A stretch of 28,319 nucleotides of DNA from a virus: IMG/VR virus record IMGVR_UViG_3300018418_000098, positions 1-28,319 of that record; one strand, 5' to 3'. The notes beneath the pieces are model-generated. The model searched no databases. It saw only the letters and a program-made list of their open reading frames with translations, and was not told where the DNA came from. A program made the position numbers and the translations under genes. Of this stretch, positions 1-10,400 are shown in pieces (position 1 is the stretch's first letter; each line of letters opens with the position of its first letter).

Positions 1-3000
1 GAGACATTTAGAATTATTGGTGGTAATTCTATTAGTACCTCTGCCACTAAAATTGGATCAGAATACAGACTTGTATTAGACGTTGATTCAACTGGTGTAA
101 CTCCTGGAGAATATGGTTCAGGAGCACAAGTTCCAGTTTTAACCGTAAATGATCAAGGGCAAGTGACCGCCATCAATACAGTTGCTGTTGCTGGTGTTAC
201 AAATCTAGAATATGATTCTTCTGACAATAGTGGTGAAATTACCATATCAACGGCTGACGGTCAAACATTTACTACAGCCGTAACACTTAGTCCGTTCTCT
301 ACAAGTGATTTAAAAGAAAGTGATAACCTTTATTATACAAGAGCAAGATTTGATTCTGCATTAGGAGACGCAACCTCTACATCTACAATTAGAGGTATGA
401 TTAGTACTTCGGGTGACCTACAATATGATGCTAATACTGGAGTCATTTCAGTTGACATCCAACAGGTTTACACTAGTGAAGACTTTGACTCAGATCTAGA
501 CCAAGCAATTGAAAATAGTGTAAACATACATTGGTATCCTGATTCTAACTATTTTGATTTAAACGTTACAGGTGTTGATTCTGGTACATTTGGTTCAGCA
601 ACCGAGATTCCAACATTTACTGTTGATAGATATGGTCGTCTATATGACATTACGACTACAACTGTTGCTGGTGTTGACTCAACTAGCTGGTTATCAAATT
701 TAAATACATTTAGAATTAATACTGCAGATGGTGGAACTTATGATCAGGTAATTGATTCATTCGGCCAAGACATTAGATTTCAAAATGATGTAAAGATTAC
801 TTTAGGATCAACAGATGGTATAGACGTTGATCTTTATCATGATGGCAGTAATTTCTTTGTAAAAAATAATGCATCGGGCAAAGTGGAAGTATGGTCTGAT
901 CAACAATACTTTAAGACCGGTGATGGTAATACTTTATTTGATGCCGAACGTCTTGGTGAAGGCGTAAGACTATTCTATGACAATTTGGTTAAATTCCAAA
1001 CTACCGATAGTGGTGTAAATGTATTAGGCAATATATTACCAGACCTTGATTCAACTTATGATCTTGGTTCACTTAATCGTAGATGGAAAGATCTATATCT
1101 TTCTGGTCAGTCAATATATCTCGGCTCACTTGTATTATCAGATAGTGATGGTGCCCTTGCTGTTAAAAATGCCAATGGTCAAACAGTAGATCTTGTAGCC
1201 AAGCATGCTAGATTTGATTCAGCCTATATTTCACAATTGACGGTAGATAGTCTAAATGTTTCTCAATTACATATTGACTCTTCATTTATCAATAACTTCA
1301 ACATTGTTAATATGGAAGCCAATACTGCCGAGATACAACAATTAGCAGTAGATTCAATTTCAGCTCAAACACTAAATGTTGTAACTGGTGATATTGATCA
1401 GTTTACTACAGACTCGGCTTATGCAATTCAACTTAACGTTGTAACTGGTGATATTGATACTCTTACATCTGCCAATGCAATTCTTGATTCAGTATATGCG
1501 GGACAACTTAATGTAGCAACTGGTGATATAGATGCATTAACATCTGCTAATGCTACAATTGATTCAGGTACTATTACTAATCTTAATGCAGTAGATGCTT
1601 TAATTGATTCAGCACGTATAACAAATTTAAATGTTATTACCGGTGATATTGATACGGCCACATTTGGTCAAGTATCAATTGATTCCGCATATATTTCTCA
1701 ATTTAATGCTGATAGTGGTGTAATTACTAATCTTAAATCTACTTCAGCAATTGTTAATGATAATCTCTTAATTAAAGAAAATGGTTTTATTGAATTTGAA
1801 CCCACTGATTACCTATCAGCACCATCATATCAAGAAGGTAGATTGTGGTATAATCAAGATGCTAAGACTCTTTACCTACAAGGTGCAAGCGACAGCCTAG
1901 ATATCCTTTTAGGTGAAAGAGAATGGATTAGAGCCAGAAACAATTCTGGTACAACAATTGAAAAAGGTAAGCCTGTTTATATTACCGGAGTTCATATTCC
2001 GGGGCATCCAATACATGGACGTCATCCTCACATAGCATTAGCAGATGCTTCTGATGTAAATAAAAAAGATGTTATAGGTCTTGCCGGTGAGACTATTGCT
2101 GATGGCTCACATGGGTATGTGGTTGTTCGTGGTGTGCTTAATGGAATAGACACATCTAATCTTACAGAAGGTGAAAGAGTACATTTAGGATTTAATACAC
2201 CAGGTGCTCTTACTTCAACTGCTCCTGAATATCCAAATTATCCTATGGATGTTGGTACTTGTCTAACTGCAGATTCTGCTGGTGCTGGTGGTTCTTTATA
2301 TGTTACATTGTATGATCATACCTTTGAAAGGTTCCGTGTAACTGGTGCTACCCGTATTGATGGTAATGTTACTATTGCGGGTAACCTACAGGTTCTTGGT
2401 ACACAAACCACTTCATCTTCAGCAGCACTAAATGTTTCTGACACATTCATTTATCTTGGGGGTGGTGATACTATTGGCGAAGCTGGTACTAACTTCCAGG
2501 GTTTAGGCTCAGGTGGTACGGGTCTTGATGATGCGACAATATCGGGACACTTTACCGGTGAAGCAACTACTACTTATTGGGTTAGAATTAAAACTGCAGG
2601 TGCTCAAGATGTAATTGAGTGGGCCAAAGATTCAGACTTTAGTTCTATAGAATATTTTGATTCAGCTGGCACTGGATTGACTGAATGGAATTTGTCTACC
2701 GATGGTTTAGCTGCTATGCTGGCTGGACAAGACAATCAGGTAATTACATTTGGTGCGTCTACAGGTCACACCCAAGGTGATAGATGGAAAGGTACAGCTT
2801 CTCCAATTAACGTACAAATTGGTATTGCTGGTAACTATAATAACCCAGCTGATTCATATGCACATTCTGGTTTGTTTAGAGATGTATCTGATCAACGTTG
2901 GAAATTCTTTACGGGGTATCAACCGGAACCTGAAGGCAATATTAACACAAGCGATCCAACATTTGCACTGGCTCCTGTTCAATTTAGTATGGGTTATGGT

Positions 3001-4827
3001 AATCTAACCGGTAATGTTACGGGTCAGGTATCCACTCTCCAAAACCATACTACTGATGCTCTTAATGAAGGTTCAACAAATCTTTATTATACTGATACAA
3101 GAGCAGACAGTGACGCTAAACATGCTATTTCTGTTACGGATACTGGAGGAGATGGATCTTTAAGTTATGCTCCTACAACTGGTATTATTACATATACAGG
3201 CCCTTCCGCGGCTGAGACACAAGCTCATTTTACAGGCGGGACTGGTATTAATTATAATGCAGGTGAAATAAAAATTGACTCTGCAGAACTAGAAAGTTAC
3301 TATAAACAAGACATAAGAGGTTACTTTACTGCCAGTGGAGATTTAACATATAATAATCAAACCGGTGAATTTAGTTTTGACGTAGAACAAGTTTACACAG
3401 CAGATAATTTTGATTCGGATTTTGGAATAGCCATTCAAACAATTGATGGTCATTTAGTTCCTGCAATCAATGAGACATACGATCTAGGGGATTCAAACTA
3501 CCGTTGGAAAGATTTATATCTATCTGGAAACACAATTAATCTTGGTGGCACTCTTATATCTGTTGACTCAAATGATGGCGGAGTAAGATTCCATAATCCT
3601 GCATTCGACAGAGTGCCTATGAGAGGTCTAGAAATTGATCTAGGTGGTACTGGCCCAAAAATTACTCTTAAGAAACACAGTACGAATGGTTTACTACAAG
3701 TAGTTGATTCTGATAATACTCAACTGAAATACGACCTATCACAACAAACTACAGATAGTTTAGGTGAAGGTTCCTTAAATCTTTATTATACAGCAACTAG
3801 GGTTGATAGTGATATTGACGCAAGATTGGTTGGTGGTACTGGAATTACGGTAGCATCAGGTGATATTTCTATTACCAATACCACAGTCACTGCAGGTACA
3901 TATGGTTCTGCATCTCAAGTGCCAGTCTTTACGGTTAATGCCCAGGGTCAATTAGATTCTGCGGGATCAGTTAGTGTTGCAGGAGTATCATCCACATCAT
4001 TCGATTCTGCTACAGGTGAATTTATTATTAATACAGCCGATGGTGGCAGTTTTGCAACACTCATACTTGATTCTGACTTTACATCACAACGTGCAAGAGA
4101 TGTAATGGTAGCAGGATCTAACATTGTATATGATTCTGCATCAGGTCTAATATCACTTAATACAAATCCATCAGTTGCGGATATTACTGCTTCAGGTAGA
4201 GTTACAATAAATGATGATAGTAATGGTTCATTTATAGTTGATAACAACACCATTCTAAGAACCTATGGTGGCAGAGATTCTGATAATGCTAATACAAACA
4301 TTCCAGCATTAGTAGGCCTAGTTGATAGCTATGGTGATGATATTATTAACATTTATGTAAGATCTGGCTTTAAGACATCAGCACATCGTTATTATGGTTC
4401 AGGCTCTGCGAAAGGTTATTACATTGCCTTTGATTCAGATGATCTATATACAGCAAGAGAAATTCAAGCTCCTCATTTAGATCTTCAACCTGGTACTACA
4501 TATAGATTCCATCAAAACGATTCTTCAATGTCTACACATGACATAAGATTCTATTTTGATAATGAAAGAAATGGTTCTATTACCGACTCTGCAGCAAAAG
4601 TAATCTATAGTGGAACAGCCGGGGATATTAATGTTGGCAATACTTGGTCTCAAATCAGAGTTCATGATTATGGACCTAGAACAATTGCATATCAATGTTT
4701 AAACCATCCCTATATGGGCAATGCAGCTAATACAAATACAACCGGTGGAGGTAGAATTTGGTCTACGGCAGATGGTGTAAAAATAGAGGGACTTATTTAC
4801 GGTACCCTTGATGGTGGTACATATTAA
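1..4827 (+). CDS. Giant tail-fibre-like structural protein, C-terminal part (5' end outside window)
   Basis: The frame is open from base 1, so this is the C-terminal 1608 codons of a longer gene; an internal GTG at 163 is not a credible start. It is a mosaic of phage-fibre modules. A G(T/E)(Y/F)GS...P..TV..(Q/Y)G module occurs three times (near 91, 571 and 3885). LYYT..R motifs occur near 328, 3080 and 3780. A DLYHDGSN module lies near 823-1020, and YDLG...RWKDLYLSG occurs near 1057 and 3478. A repetitive stalk (1200-1740) is followed by a KGKPVYITG module with a His cluster (about 1920-2330) and a GASTGHTQGD module (about 2520-2980). A cupredoxin-like segment (about 4456-4720) precedes the GTLDGGTY terminus. 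These modules are familiar from marine T4-like phages. The exact position on the virion (long fibre, baseplate fibre or whisker) cannot be assigned. Asp-Ser dipeptides are very frequent. The gene ends just before a late promoter. Confidence 0.85.
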   Translation, partial: ETFRIIGGNSISTSATKIGSEYRLVLDVDSTGVTPGEYGSGAQVPVLTVNDQGQVTAINTVAVAGVTNLEYDSSDNSGEITISTADGQTFTTAVTLSPFSTSDLKESDNLYYTRARFDSALGDATSTSTIRGMISTSGDLQYDANTGVISVDIQQVYTSEDFDSDLDQAIENSVNIHWYPDSNYFDLNVTGVDSGTFGSATEIPTFTVDRYGRLYDITTTTVAGVDSTSWLSNLNTFRINTADGGTYDQVIDSFGQDIRFQNDVKITLGSTDGIDVDLYHDGSNFFVKNNASGKVEVWSDQQYFKTGDGNTLFDAERLGEGVRLFYDNLVKFQTTDSGVNVLGNILPDLDSTYDLGSLNRRWKDLYLSGQSIYLGSLVLSDSDGALAVKNANGQTVDLVAKHARFDSAYISQLTVDSLNVSQLHIDSSFINNFNIVNMEANTAEIQQLAVDSISAQTLNVVTGDIDQFTTDSAYAIQLNVVTGDIDTLTSANAILDSVYAGQLNVATGDIDALTSANATIDSGTITNLNAVDALIDSARITNLNVITGDIDTATFGQVSIDSAYISQFNADSGVITNLKSTSAIVNDNLLIKENGFIEFEPTDYLSAPSYQEGRLWYNQDAKTLYLQGASDSLDILLGEREWIRARNNSGTTIEKGKPVYITGVHIPGHPIHGRHPHIALADASDVNKKDVIGLAGETIADGSHGYVVVRGVLNGIDTSNLTEGERVHLGFNTPGALTSTAPEYPNYPMDVGTCLTADSAGAGGSLYVTLYDHTFERFRVTGATRIDGNVTIAGNLQVLGTQTTSSSAALNVSDTFIYLGGGDTIGEAGTNFQGLGSGGTGLDDATISGHFTGEATTTYWVRIKTAGAQDVIEWAKDSDFSSIEYFDSAGTGLTEWNLSTDGLAAMLAGQDNQVITFGASTGHTQGDRWKGTASPINVQIGIAGNYNNPADSYAHSGLFRDVSDQRWKFFTGYQPEPEGNINTSDPTFALAPVQFSMGYGNLTGNVTGQVSTLQNHTTDALNEGSTNLYYTDTRADSDAKHAISVTDTGGDGSLSYAPTTGIITYTGPSAAETQAHFTGGTGINYNAGEIKIDSAELESYYKQDIRGYFTASGDLTYNNQTGEFSFDVEQVYTADNFDSDFGIAIQTIDGHLVPAINETYDLGDSNYRWKDLYLSGNTINLGGTLISVDSNDGGVRFHNPAFDRVPMRGLEIDLGGTGPKITLKKHSTNGLLQVVDSDNTQLKYDLSQQTTDSLGEGSLNLYYTATRVDSDIDARLVGGTGITVASGDISITNTTVTAGTYGSASQVPVFTVNAQGQLDSAGSVSVAGVSSTSFDSATGEFIINTADGGSFATLILDSDFTSQRARDVMVAGSNIVYDSASGLISLNTNPSVADITASGRVTINDDSNGSFIVDNNTILRTYGGRDSDNANTNIPALVGLVDSYGDDIINIYVRSGFKTSAHRYYGSGSAKGYYIAFDSDDLYTAREIQAPHLDLQPGTTYRFHQNDSSMSTHDIRFYFDNERNGSITDSAAKVIYSGTAGDINVGNTWSQIRVHDYGPRTIAYQCLNHPYMGNAANTNTTGGGRIWSTADGVKIEGLIYGTLDGGTY
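1200..1740 (+). repeat. Degenerate repeats encoding a fibre stalk
   Basis: The translated segment repeats LNVVTGDID-like units; the Thr codon of each unit starts at about 1384, 1444, 1519 and 1639. The units are separated by DS(A/V)Y..QLN and TSANA..DS strings. Spacings are 20, 25 and 40 residues, all multiples of five, with hydrophobic residues recurring at short intervals. This suggests a beta-structured trimeric shaft, though no structure can be proven by eye. The repetition is at protein level, and codon use has diverged between copies. Confidence 0.6.
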
Positions 4828-4830
4828 CTA

Positions 4831-4838
4831 TATAAATA
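4831..4838 (+). promoter_or_regulatory. T4-type late promoter (TATAAATA)
   Basis: An exact match to the T4 late-promoter box (read by sigma gp55 with the gp45 clamp in T4) lies 3 nt after the stop of the giant fibre gene. A roughly 45-nt leader separates it from the next ATG at 4889, which has an AGGA ribosome-binding site. No -35 element is expected. It probably drives the fibre block up to the adhesin genes, since no other intergenic consensus box occurs before 19667. Confidence 0.75.
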
Positions 4839-4888
4839 ATGACAAGTGGGATTTTTATCCAATTAACTTACCTTTTTAGGAATTAGAT

Positions 4889-6097
4889 ATGGCAGCAAAT
4901 ATTAAGCTAAAGAGATCGGCTGTTGTAGGCAAGCAGCCTCAAGCAGGAGACCTAGACTATGGTGAGCTAGCTCTTAACTATAGTGATGGTATTCTCTATT
5001 ATAAAAATTCAGCAAATGTAATTAATAGTATTTCTGGTGGTGGTGCTATTACTGATAGTGATGCGCCGACTCAGTCTTTACAAGATGGATCACTTTGGTG
5101 GGATGCCACAAATGGTAAATTAAAAATTTATTATATTGATGAAGATGCTCAAACAACACCACAAACAATATCTCTTACTTCTACAGCTTCTACTAACCAT
5201 GACTATGAAATATCAGGTTCCGATAGAATCACAACACATAGTAGTGCTTTAGATCCCAACATATATCTTATTCAGGGTGACACATTACAAATCACCCAGA
5301 ACTCAGGTGCCACGCATCCCATGTATTGGGTTACACAACTTAGTATTACAGACTCTTATGATGCCCAGTATAATATATCAGGTGTAACAAACCAAGGTGC
5401 TTATGGCGGAGTCGTAATTTCACATCAATTTAATACAGTTGGTACTTTTTATTACATTTGTTCATCACACCCTATGATGGTCGGCACTATTACTGTCGTG
5501 GCAGCAGAAGCTGCAGGAGCACAATGGGTTGATGCAGCGCCTGGTTCCATTGGTTATACAGGTTCTGCCGGTGCAATTTTTCAAGGGGAAACAGCTCCTG
5601 CTAATCCAACAGACGGTCAGATCTGGTACAATTCACAGACAGGTAAATCATACATTTATTACACAAATCCTGCCACTTCTCAATCTCAATGGGTATTACA
5701 AGCAGATCCTACTGTAACCGATGGCGATACTGGATATTCTGGATCAAGAGGTTATACAGGATCACAGGGTGCTTTAGCACCAAGATTTATCTCTATTTCT
5801 TCACCCACCGCAAATAATAATAGAACTCTTATGTATGTTCATACAGCGATTACAGTAACAGCCGCACGAGCCGCTATTGTGAATGGTACAAACGTGACTT
5901 ATAATCTTTATTTTAACAGTAGTCGCAGTGGCACTGGCACACAAATCTGTGGAGAAACTACAACAAGCACTACCACAGGATCAACACCAACAATTGCAAA
6001 TGCATCAGTACCTGCAGGTAGCTGGATCTGGGTTGAGATAACTGGTGTAACTGGATCGGTAGATGAATTTAATTTAAGTATAGACTTTACAGGGTAA
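4889..6097 (+). CDS. Structural fibre protein with cupredoxin-like domain and collagen-like motifs
   Basis: This 402-aa protein starts MAANIKLKRSAVVGK and continues with DLDYGELALNYSDG. This N-terminus recurs on structural proteins of marine T4-like phages and probably marks virion attachment. Short SLWWDATNGKLKIYY and QIWYNSQTGKSYIYY strands (residues about 68-82 and 244-258) look like repeated beta motifs. Residues about 103-204 form a cupredoxin-like domain with candidate type-1 copper ligands H143, C191, H194 and M197. A short collagen-like GYTGS stretch (about 222-294) leads to a C-terminal beta-rich domain (about 298-402). It is the first gene after the late promoter, with RBS AGGA about 8 nt upstream. 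Structural role is likely; copper binding is inference. Confidence 0.8.
   Translation: MAANIKLKRSAVVGKQPQAGDLDYGELALNYSDGILYYKNSANVINSISGGGAITDSDAPTQSLQDGSLWWDATNGKLKIYYIDEDAQTTPQTISLTSTASTNHDYEISGSDRITTHSSALDPNIYLIQGDTLQITQNSGATHPMYWVTQLSITDSYDAQYNISGVTNQGAYGGVVISHQFNTVGTFYYICSSHPMMVGTITVVAAEAAGAQWVDAAPGSIGYTGSAGAIFQGETAPANPTDGQIWYNSQTGKSYIYYTNPATSQSQWVLQADPTVTDGDTGYSGSRGYTGSQGALAPRFISISSPTANNNRTLMYVHTAITVTAARAAIVNGTNVTYNLYFNSSRSGTGTQICGETTTSTTTGSTPTIANASVPAGSWIWVEITGVTGSVDEFNLSIDFTG
5195..5500 (+). other. Cupredoxin-like module with amicyanin-type ligand spacing
   Basis: The module reads as a GSDR.TTHSSALDP start, then a GDTLQITQ strand, THPMYW carrying the upstream His (H143), and a C-terminal loop YYICSSHPMMVGTITV. 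That loop gives C191-x2-H194-x2-M197. In cupredoxins the four ligands are one upstream His plus Cys, His and Met in the last loop; C-x2-H-x2-M is the spacing of amicyanin. Ligand conservation is seen in the sequence; metal binding is inferred. Confidence 0.65.
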
Positions 6098-6102
6098 TTG
6101 AT

Positions 6103-7074
6103 ATGGCAGCTTTAACATTTCCATCTAATCCAACTCACTTAGACCTCTATACTGATCCTAACCAAGCCAAATGGCAGTGGGATAGTGATAATACTGTTTG
6201 GAATGTAATAACATCAACAACTAGAAAAAACTTTAGTGGAGTAAAAAGAAATATTATTAATACTGATTTTTCTGTTACTAACTCCTATCTTCCAATAGAA
6301 TTTGAAGTTTCCCAATATGAGGTTGATAATTATTTTATAAACAGTGATACTACCGCAACAGCACCATCAACCGGATATTATAGAATTATATCAAATATAT
6401 TTGCAGGTACAGAAGGTTCTGGTGCATCCTATACGGTAGAACTAAGAAAAAACAATGTTGAATTGTATATGATTCAGTTTGGTCCTAATCAATCTGTAAC
6501 AATTGATGAAACACTTAGTCTGGTTGCCGGTGATTATATTAATCTTTATGTAAAAGAAAATGTTGGCGTAGGTACATTGCTTGCTGCAAGTACATTTACT
6601 ATGTATAGATTGGGTTATTCTCCGGGCACTGGTATAAGTAATCACAATGCGTTTAGTGGTGTTAAAACTATAATTACTCAACCGTTTAATACAACCTCGA
6701 CATTAACTCCAATATCTTGGGGTACGACTGATTTTAATGCCAATGCTAACGTTCTTGGTGACCTTTATTGGTATTCGGCGGTGCAAGAAAGAATTACGGC
6801 AAGAACAACAGGATATTATAGTTGTAAGGTTTTTGCACAATCTGGAACAGCAGGTTCTGGAAACTCTTATACAGTTACCTTAAAGAAAAATAGAAATCTC
6901 CCCAGTGAAACTGATTTATTTACAATATCTATTAGTCCAAATGATTTTGTACAATTGGATGAAACTCTTTATTTGCTTGAGGATGATTTTTTAGAATTAA
7001 TGGTATCTAATAGTGATAACACAGGTAGTTTTACTACCGATACATATTTAGAAATCGTCAGAGAAGGAGTATAG
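6103..7074 (+). CDS. Structural protein with two tandem C1q/TNF-like domains
   Basis: This 323-aa protein opens MAALTFPSNPTHLDLYTD, with W-x-W-D-S-D following. This short N-terminal motif is shared with the 735-aa collagen-like protein at 12676 and is typical of marine phage fibre proteins. Two repeats follow, each starting FSGVK (residues about 44-174 and 184-323). They share a TGYY(R/S) strand, GSG(A/N)SYTV.L(R/K)KN, and an acidic ..(I/L)DETL.L...D(Y/F) strand. The order and the TGYY strand suggest a C1q/TNF-like jelly roll, a fold used as trimeric receptor-binding heads; this is fold inference from motifs. The start is 5 nt after the previous stop, with AGGG as the probable RBS. Binding specificity is unknown. 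Confidence 0.75.
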   Translation: MAALTFPSNPTHLDLYTDPNQAKWQWDSDNTVWNVITSTTRKNFSGVKRNIINTDFSVTNSYLPIEFEVSQYEVDNYFINSDTTATAPSTGYYRIISNIFAGTEGSGASYTVELRKNNVELYMIQFGPNQSVTIDETLSLVAGDYINLYVKENVGVGTLLAASTFTMYRLGYSPGTGISNHNAFSGVKTIITQPFNTTSTLTPISWGTTDFNANANVLGDLYWYSAVQERITARTTGYYSCKVFAQSGTAGSGNSYTVTLKKNRNLPSETDLFTISISPNDFVQLDETLYLLEDDFLELMVSNSDNTGSFTTDTYLEIVREGV

Positions 7075-7077
7075 TAA

Positions 7078-7446
7078 ATGGCGTTTGTTAAATCAACTAG
7101 TACACTATCTGCTGATGCCGTTACAGTACCAAACCTATCAGGCGGTGATAATGGTAAGATAGTAAGAATGACCGGATCTAACACAACAGTTAATGCATTA
7201 AATACAGATACTGTAACACAACTTATGGCCGTATTGTGTAAAATGGGTGATGAATATTATGCAGCAGGTGTTGTTTCTGGATTTACAGGACTCACACCCG
7301 GCGCGCCATACTTTTTGGATGCAACTGGTGGTATTATATCATCACCGCCCACACCAAGTGCAAGTACAAGAGCCTTGTATATTGGTTTTGCTACTAACTC
7401 AACAGATATCGTCTTTAGACCAGGAATTCCAGTTTCAGGAACTTAA
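7078..7446 (+). CDS. Small fibre-associated structural protein (unknown)
   Basis: This 122-aa protein starts at an ATG preceded by GAAGGAG, 3 nt after the upstream stop. It has no signal peptide, membrane helix or cysteine cluster. The second half contains VSGFTGLTPGAPYFLDATGG followed by a Pro-rich turn, RALYIGFATNSTDIVF and an RPGIPVSG end. A TGLTPGA.Y(F/Y)L element is common in phage fibre modules where a small beta domain precedes or closes a fibre. The compact size and position between fibre genes suggest a fibre accessory, cap or chaperone-like part. No specific function can be assigned. Confidence 0.65.
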   Translation: MAFVKSTSTLSADAVTVPNLSGGDNGKIVRMTGSNTTVNALNTDTVTQLMAVLCKMGDEYYAAGVVSGFTGLTPGAPYFLDATGGIISSPPTPSASTRALYIGFATNSTDIVFRPGIPVSGT

Positions 7447-7449
7447 TAT

Positions 7450-10400
7450 ATGACTATTGCCAATCTAACACAGCATTATACTTTAGTAGACTCAGATTTT
7501 TTGGGTTTACCAGTTATGCATCATATATCTAATGATGGATATTGGTATACCTATCATCCATCTGATCTTACTAATAATGCTACACTTACAGGTAATGCTA
7601 TATCACCCTACCAATGGGATTCTGCACTAGATATTGCAACAGCTTCTGCACTATCAGGTGAACCTGAAAAAATGGCATTAGATGGTACCATTGCATTTAT
7701 TGATGAAACACATAATGGATCATCATTAAGATATCATGGAGGCTGTATTCAAAATATCGGAACAGGCGTTAATGATATTACCAATATTAATGAACAAGAC
7801 GCGTTTTTCTTTGGACATATTGGTACATGGGGTGATGATGGTACCCAAAATGGTGGTTTGTTAGAAGATGATGCTTTTTATTGGGATAGGGCTTATCATA
7901 CATCTGCAGGAGCAGATTGGGAATTTTATCAATACCACAAACACCTTCCTTCCAACTACGCTCAGTTTGATGACGGCAGATTAGTTTGGGATGCTGATGG
8001 ATATATTAGACCTGCTGATAAACAGTATGGTTATCTAATTACTATCCGAGCTACATCAGGCGGTTCTTCTTATAATGTTCCACTTGCACGTATCCACACG
8101 CCATCAGTAGGTGGTGCACATAACTCACACAATGATGTTACTTTGCCATCAACCGCTGGTATTAACTATCTTGCCGGTGGTATTTTAAAAGGATCATCAA
8201 ATAGATTCCATGCTTTTTATATGGATTCCTCATCAACAGATGGTGAATGGAATGTGTATTCAAGAACCTATACATCATCTTCAGGTTCGTTTACTCCTCA
8301 GGTTAATTATGGATCATTTGATCTAGCAACTCCTACATTTGTGCCATATCCTGGTGGTAATGCTCAAGCTGAAGGTATTATGAGTCAATATCCAATGAGG
8401 GTATCAGCAGGTCATACATTTGGTTCTTATGTATACTGGCCGACAATTATGAAGGCAGAAGTTATTGACTTTGGCGATCTAGTTGTTACTGCAAATGGTG
8501 GTAACCTTTATCAATTAAATGGTACGGACAGACAAGCCCCAGGTACACTTGATGGTGTGGCTAACCATCCGACTGTAAGATTAAAAGTTGGAGATACCGC
8601 AAGATGGGCATTTGCAAATTCTGGTGATGCATCTACACATCCACTTTATATTAAGACAAACAATCAAACGAACACGACTGGTCAGGCTGCGGGTGCTTCA
8701 GGGCATGGTACACAGTATATTACCTTTACACCACAAACAGCAGGTACATATTATTATGTCTGTGTTGTACATAGTGGTATGTATGGTACTATTATTGTTG
8801 AAGATATAGATGATACTTATGATACTCAGATTTGGCGCGTAACGGATGCTAATACTATTTCACCTGGTACTTTAACACGTATCAATATGCCATGGAATTT
8901 TAGAAGTACACCGGAACGTCCTGATGTCTTAATAACAAGTGTTGGTACAAAGTTATATGTAGCTGGTACTGGATCTTTAAGAGGTGGTGCCGATCTCTAC
9001 AGCGCCGAAACTTTGATTGATTCTACTGGATCACTATATGATGAAGGACAAATTGTCACTAATACTGTTGCTAATGATTTAAGAATTCATGGCTTTAAAT
9101 ACAATGCTACCAACACTAAGTTCTACACACTATTAAGTGGTACTCAAGGTACTGGTACATATTCTGGAAAGGGTCTTTATAGTTTTGATCTTGCTGGTGG
9201 GTCGTTTGCAGGTTATGATCATTTAGATTATGATGTAGCTACAGGAAGTTTTATTACTAAAGGGCCTAATACATCTGGGCATATTCAATATACTCACTCA
9301 AATGCAGAATTTGTAAAAAAGACAACTTCCGAACCTGAGGGTATTACACAAGGCACTTCTATTCTACAATACGATGTTGCTTCCCCGATATTCTTTAATA
9401 AAAAAGAAATTAATACAGGCGCAGAGGAATATTATTATCAAGGTATCTATCTTTCTGATGGTCGCAAATGTCTAGTGGGGCGTGTTGAAGATAATGTGCA
9501 AAATACTGGCCTTGGCGGTGATCTATTATTAACTATTATTGATAACGAAAACAACTCAATTAGCTATACATACACAGCTGAAGGTGATGATTATATTACA
9601 GGTGTTATCGAAGATGTGCAAAATAACTCCTTAATATTATCTGGATACGCAAAGGGCGAATTGACTAGTAAAGGTTCACAATTGGTTCATGGATGGGGCA
9701 GAAACCTTAAAGAAACCGCTGATTCGGCTGATATGTCATTTACAAGTTTGTTTAAAACTAATGATAATGGATTTAAACTTGTAGGCAATGATGTAAGAAT
9801 TAAATCACCGTTTTTGGCTACTTATGATGAGAATTATAACTATACTGGTGCAAAATATTTTTCATTGGGGTTTGACTCTGATGAAATACATACTGTAACC
9901 CCACTCGCAAATCATAAAGATTATATTGTATCAGGATGGACAAAGAATGGCACGTTGTATAAAAATGGTTATCTTGCAAGACTTGATTCAGCAGATAATG
10001 TAATCTGGTCAAAGCGGTTTGGAGTAAGCAATAACTACAGTGAAATTACAAGCCATGCAGTAATAAATAATAATGGAATTGATAACATTGTAACATTTTT
10101 AACAAATGAAACTAATGATGACTCCTCTAGGGGAGCTGGTATTTTATCAGTTATTAATGCTGCTAATGGCGATATTGCGACTTCTAAACTTATGCAGTTT
10201 TCAAACGCCGATTTTCATATTAATAGAATAAGACCAGGTAGACCAAATACAGGTGAGTTTTTATTTGCAGGATCTGATAAAACTGGTAATTATAGAGCAC
10301 CTAGTTGGGGTATTGGTAATGTTAATTCTAGTACTTTAGTTGATTATGTAAGACATCATTCTTGGGCAAGTACATCTGTTGCAGATGCTCAGATCCGTTC

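Noticed and set aside
163-165. GTG as start of the first fibre gene
   Set aside because: The frame is open upstream to base 1, with the fibre module GVTPGEYGS...PVLTV already under way, so the gene begins outside the window.
4849-4861. GGAT-TTTT-ATCC hairpin in the leader of the 402-aa gene
   Set aside because: A four-base-pair stem is too short to claim as regulatory.
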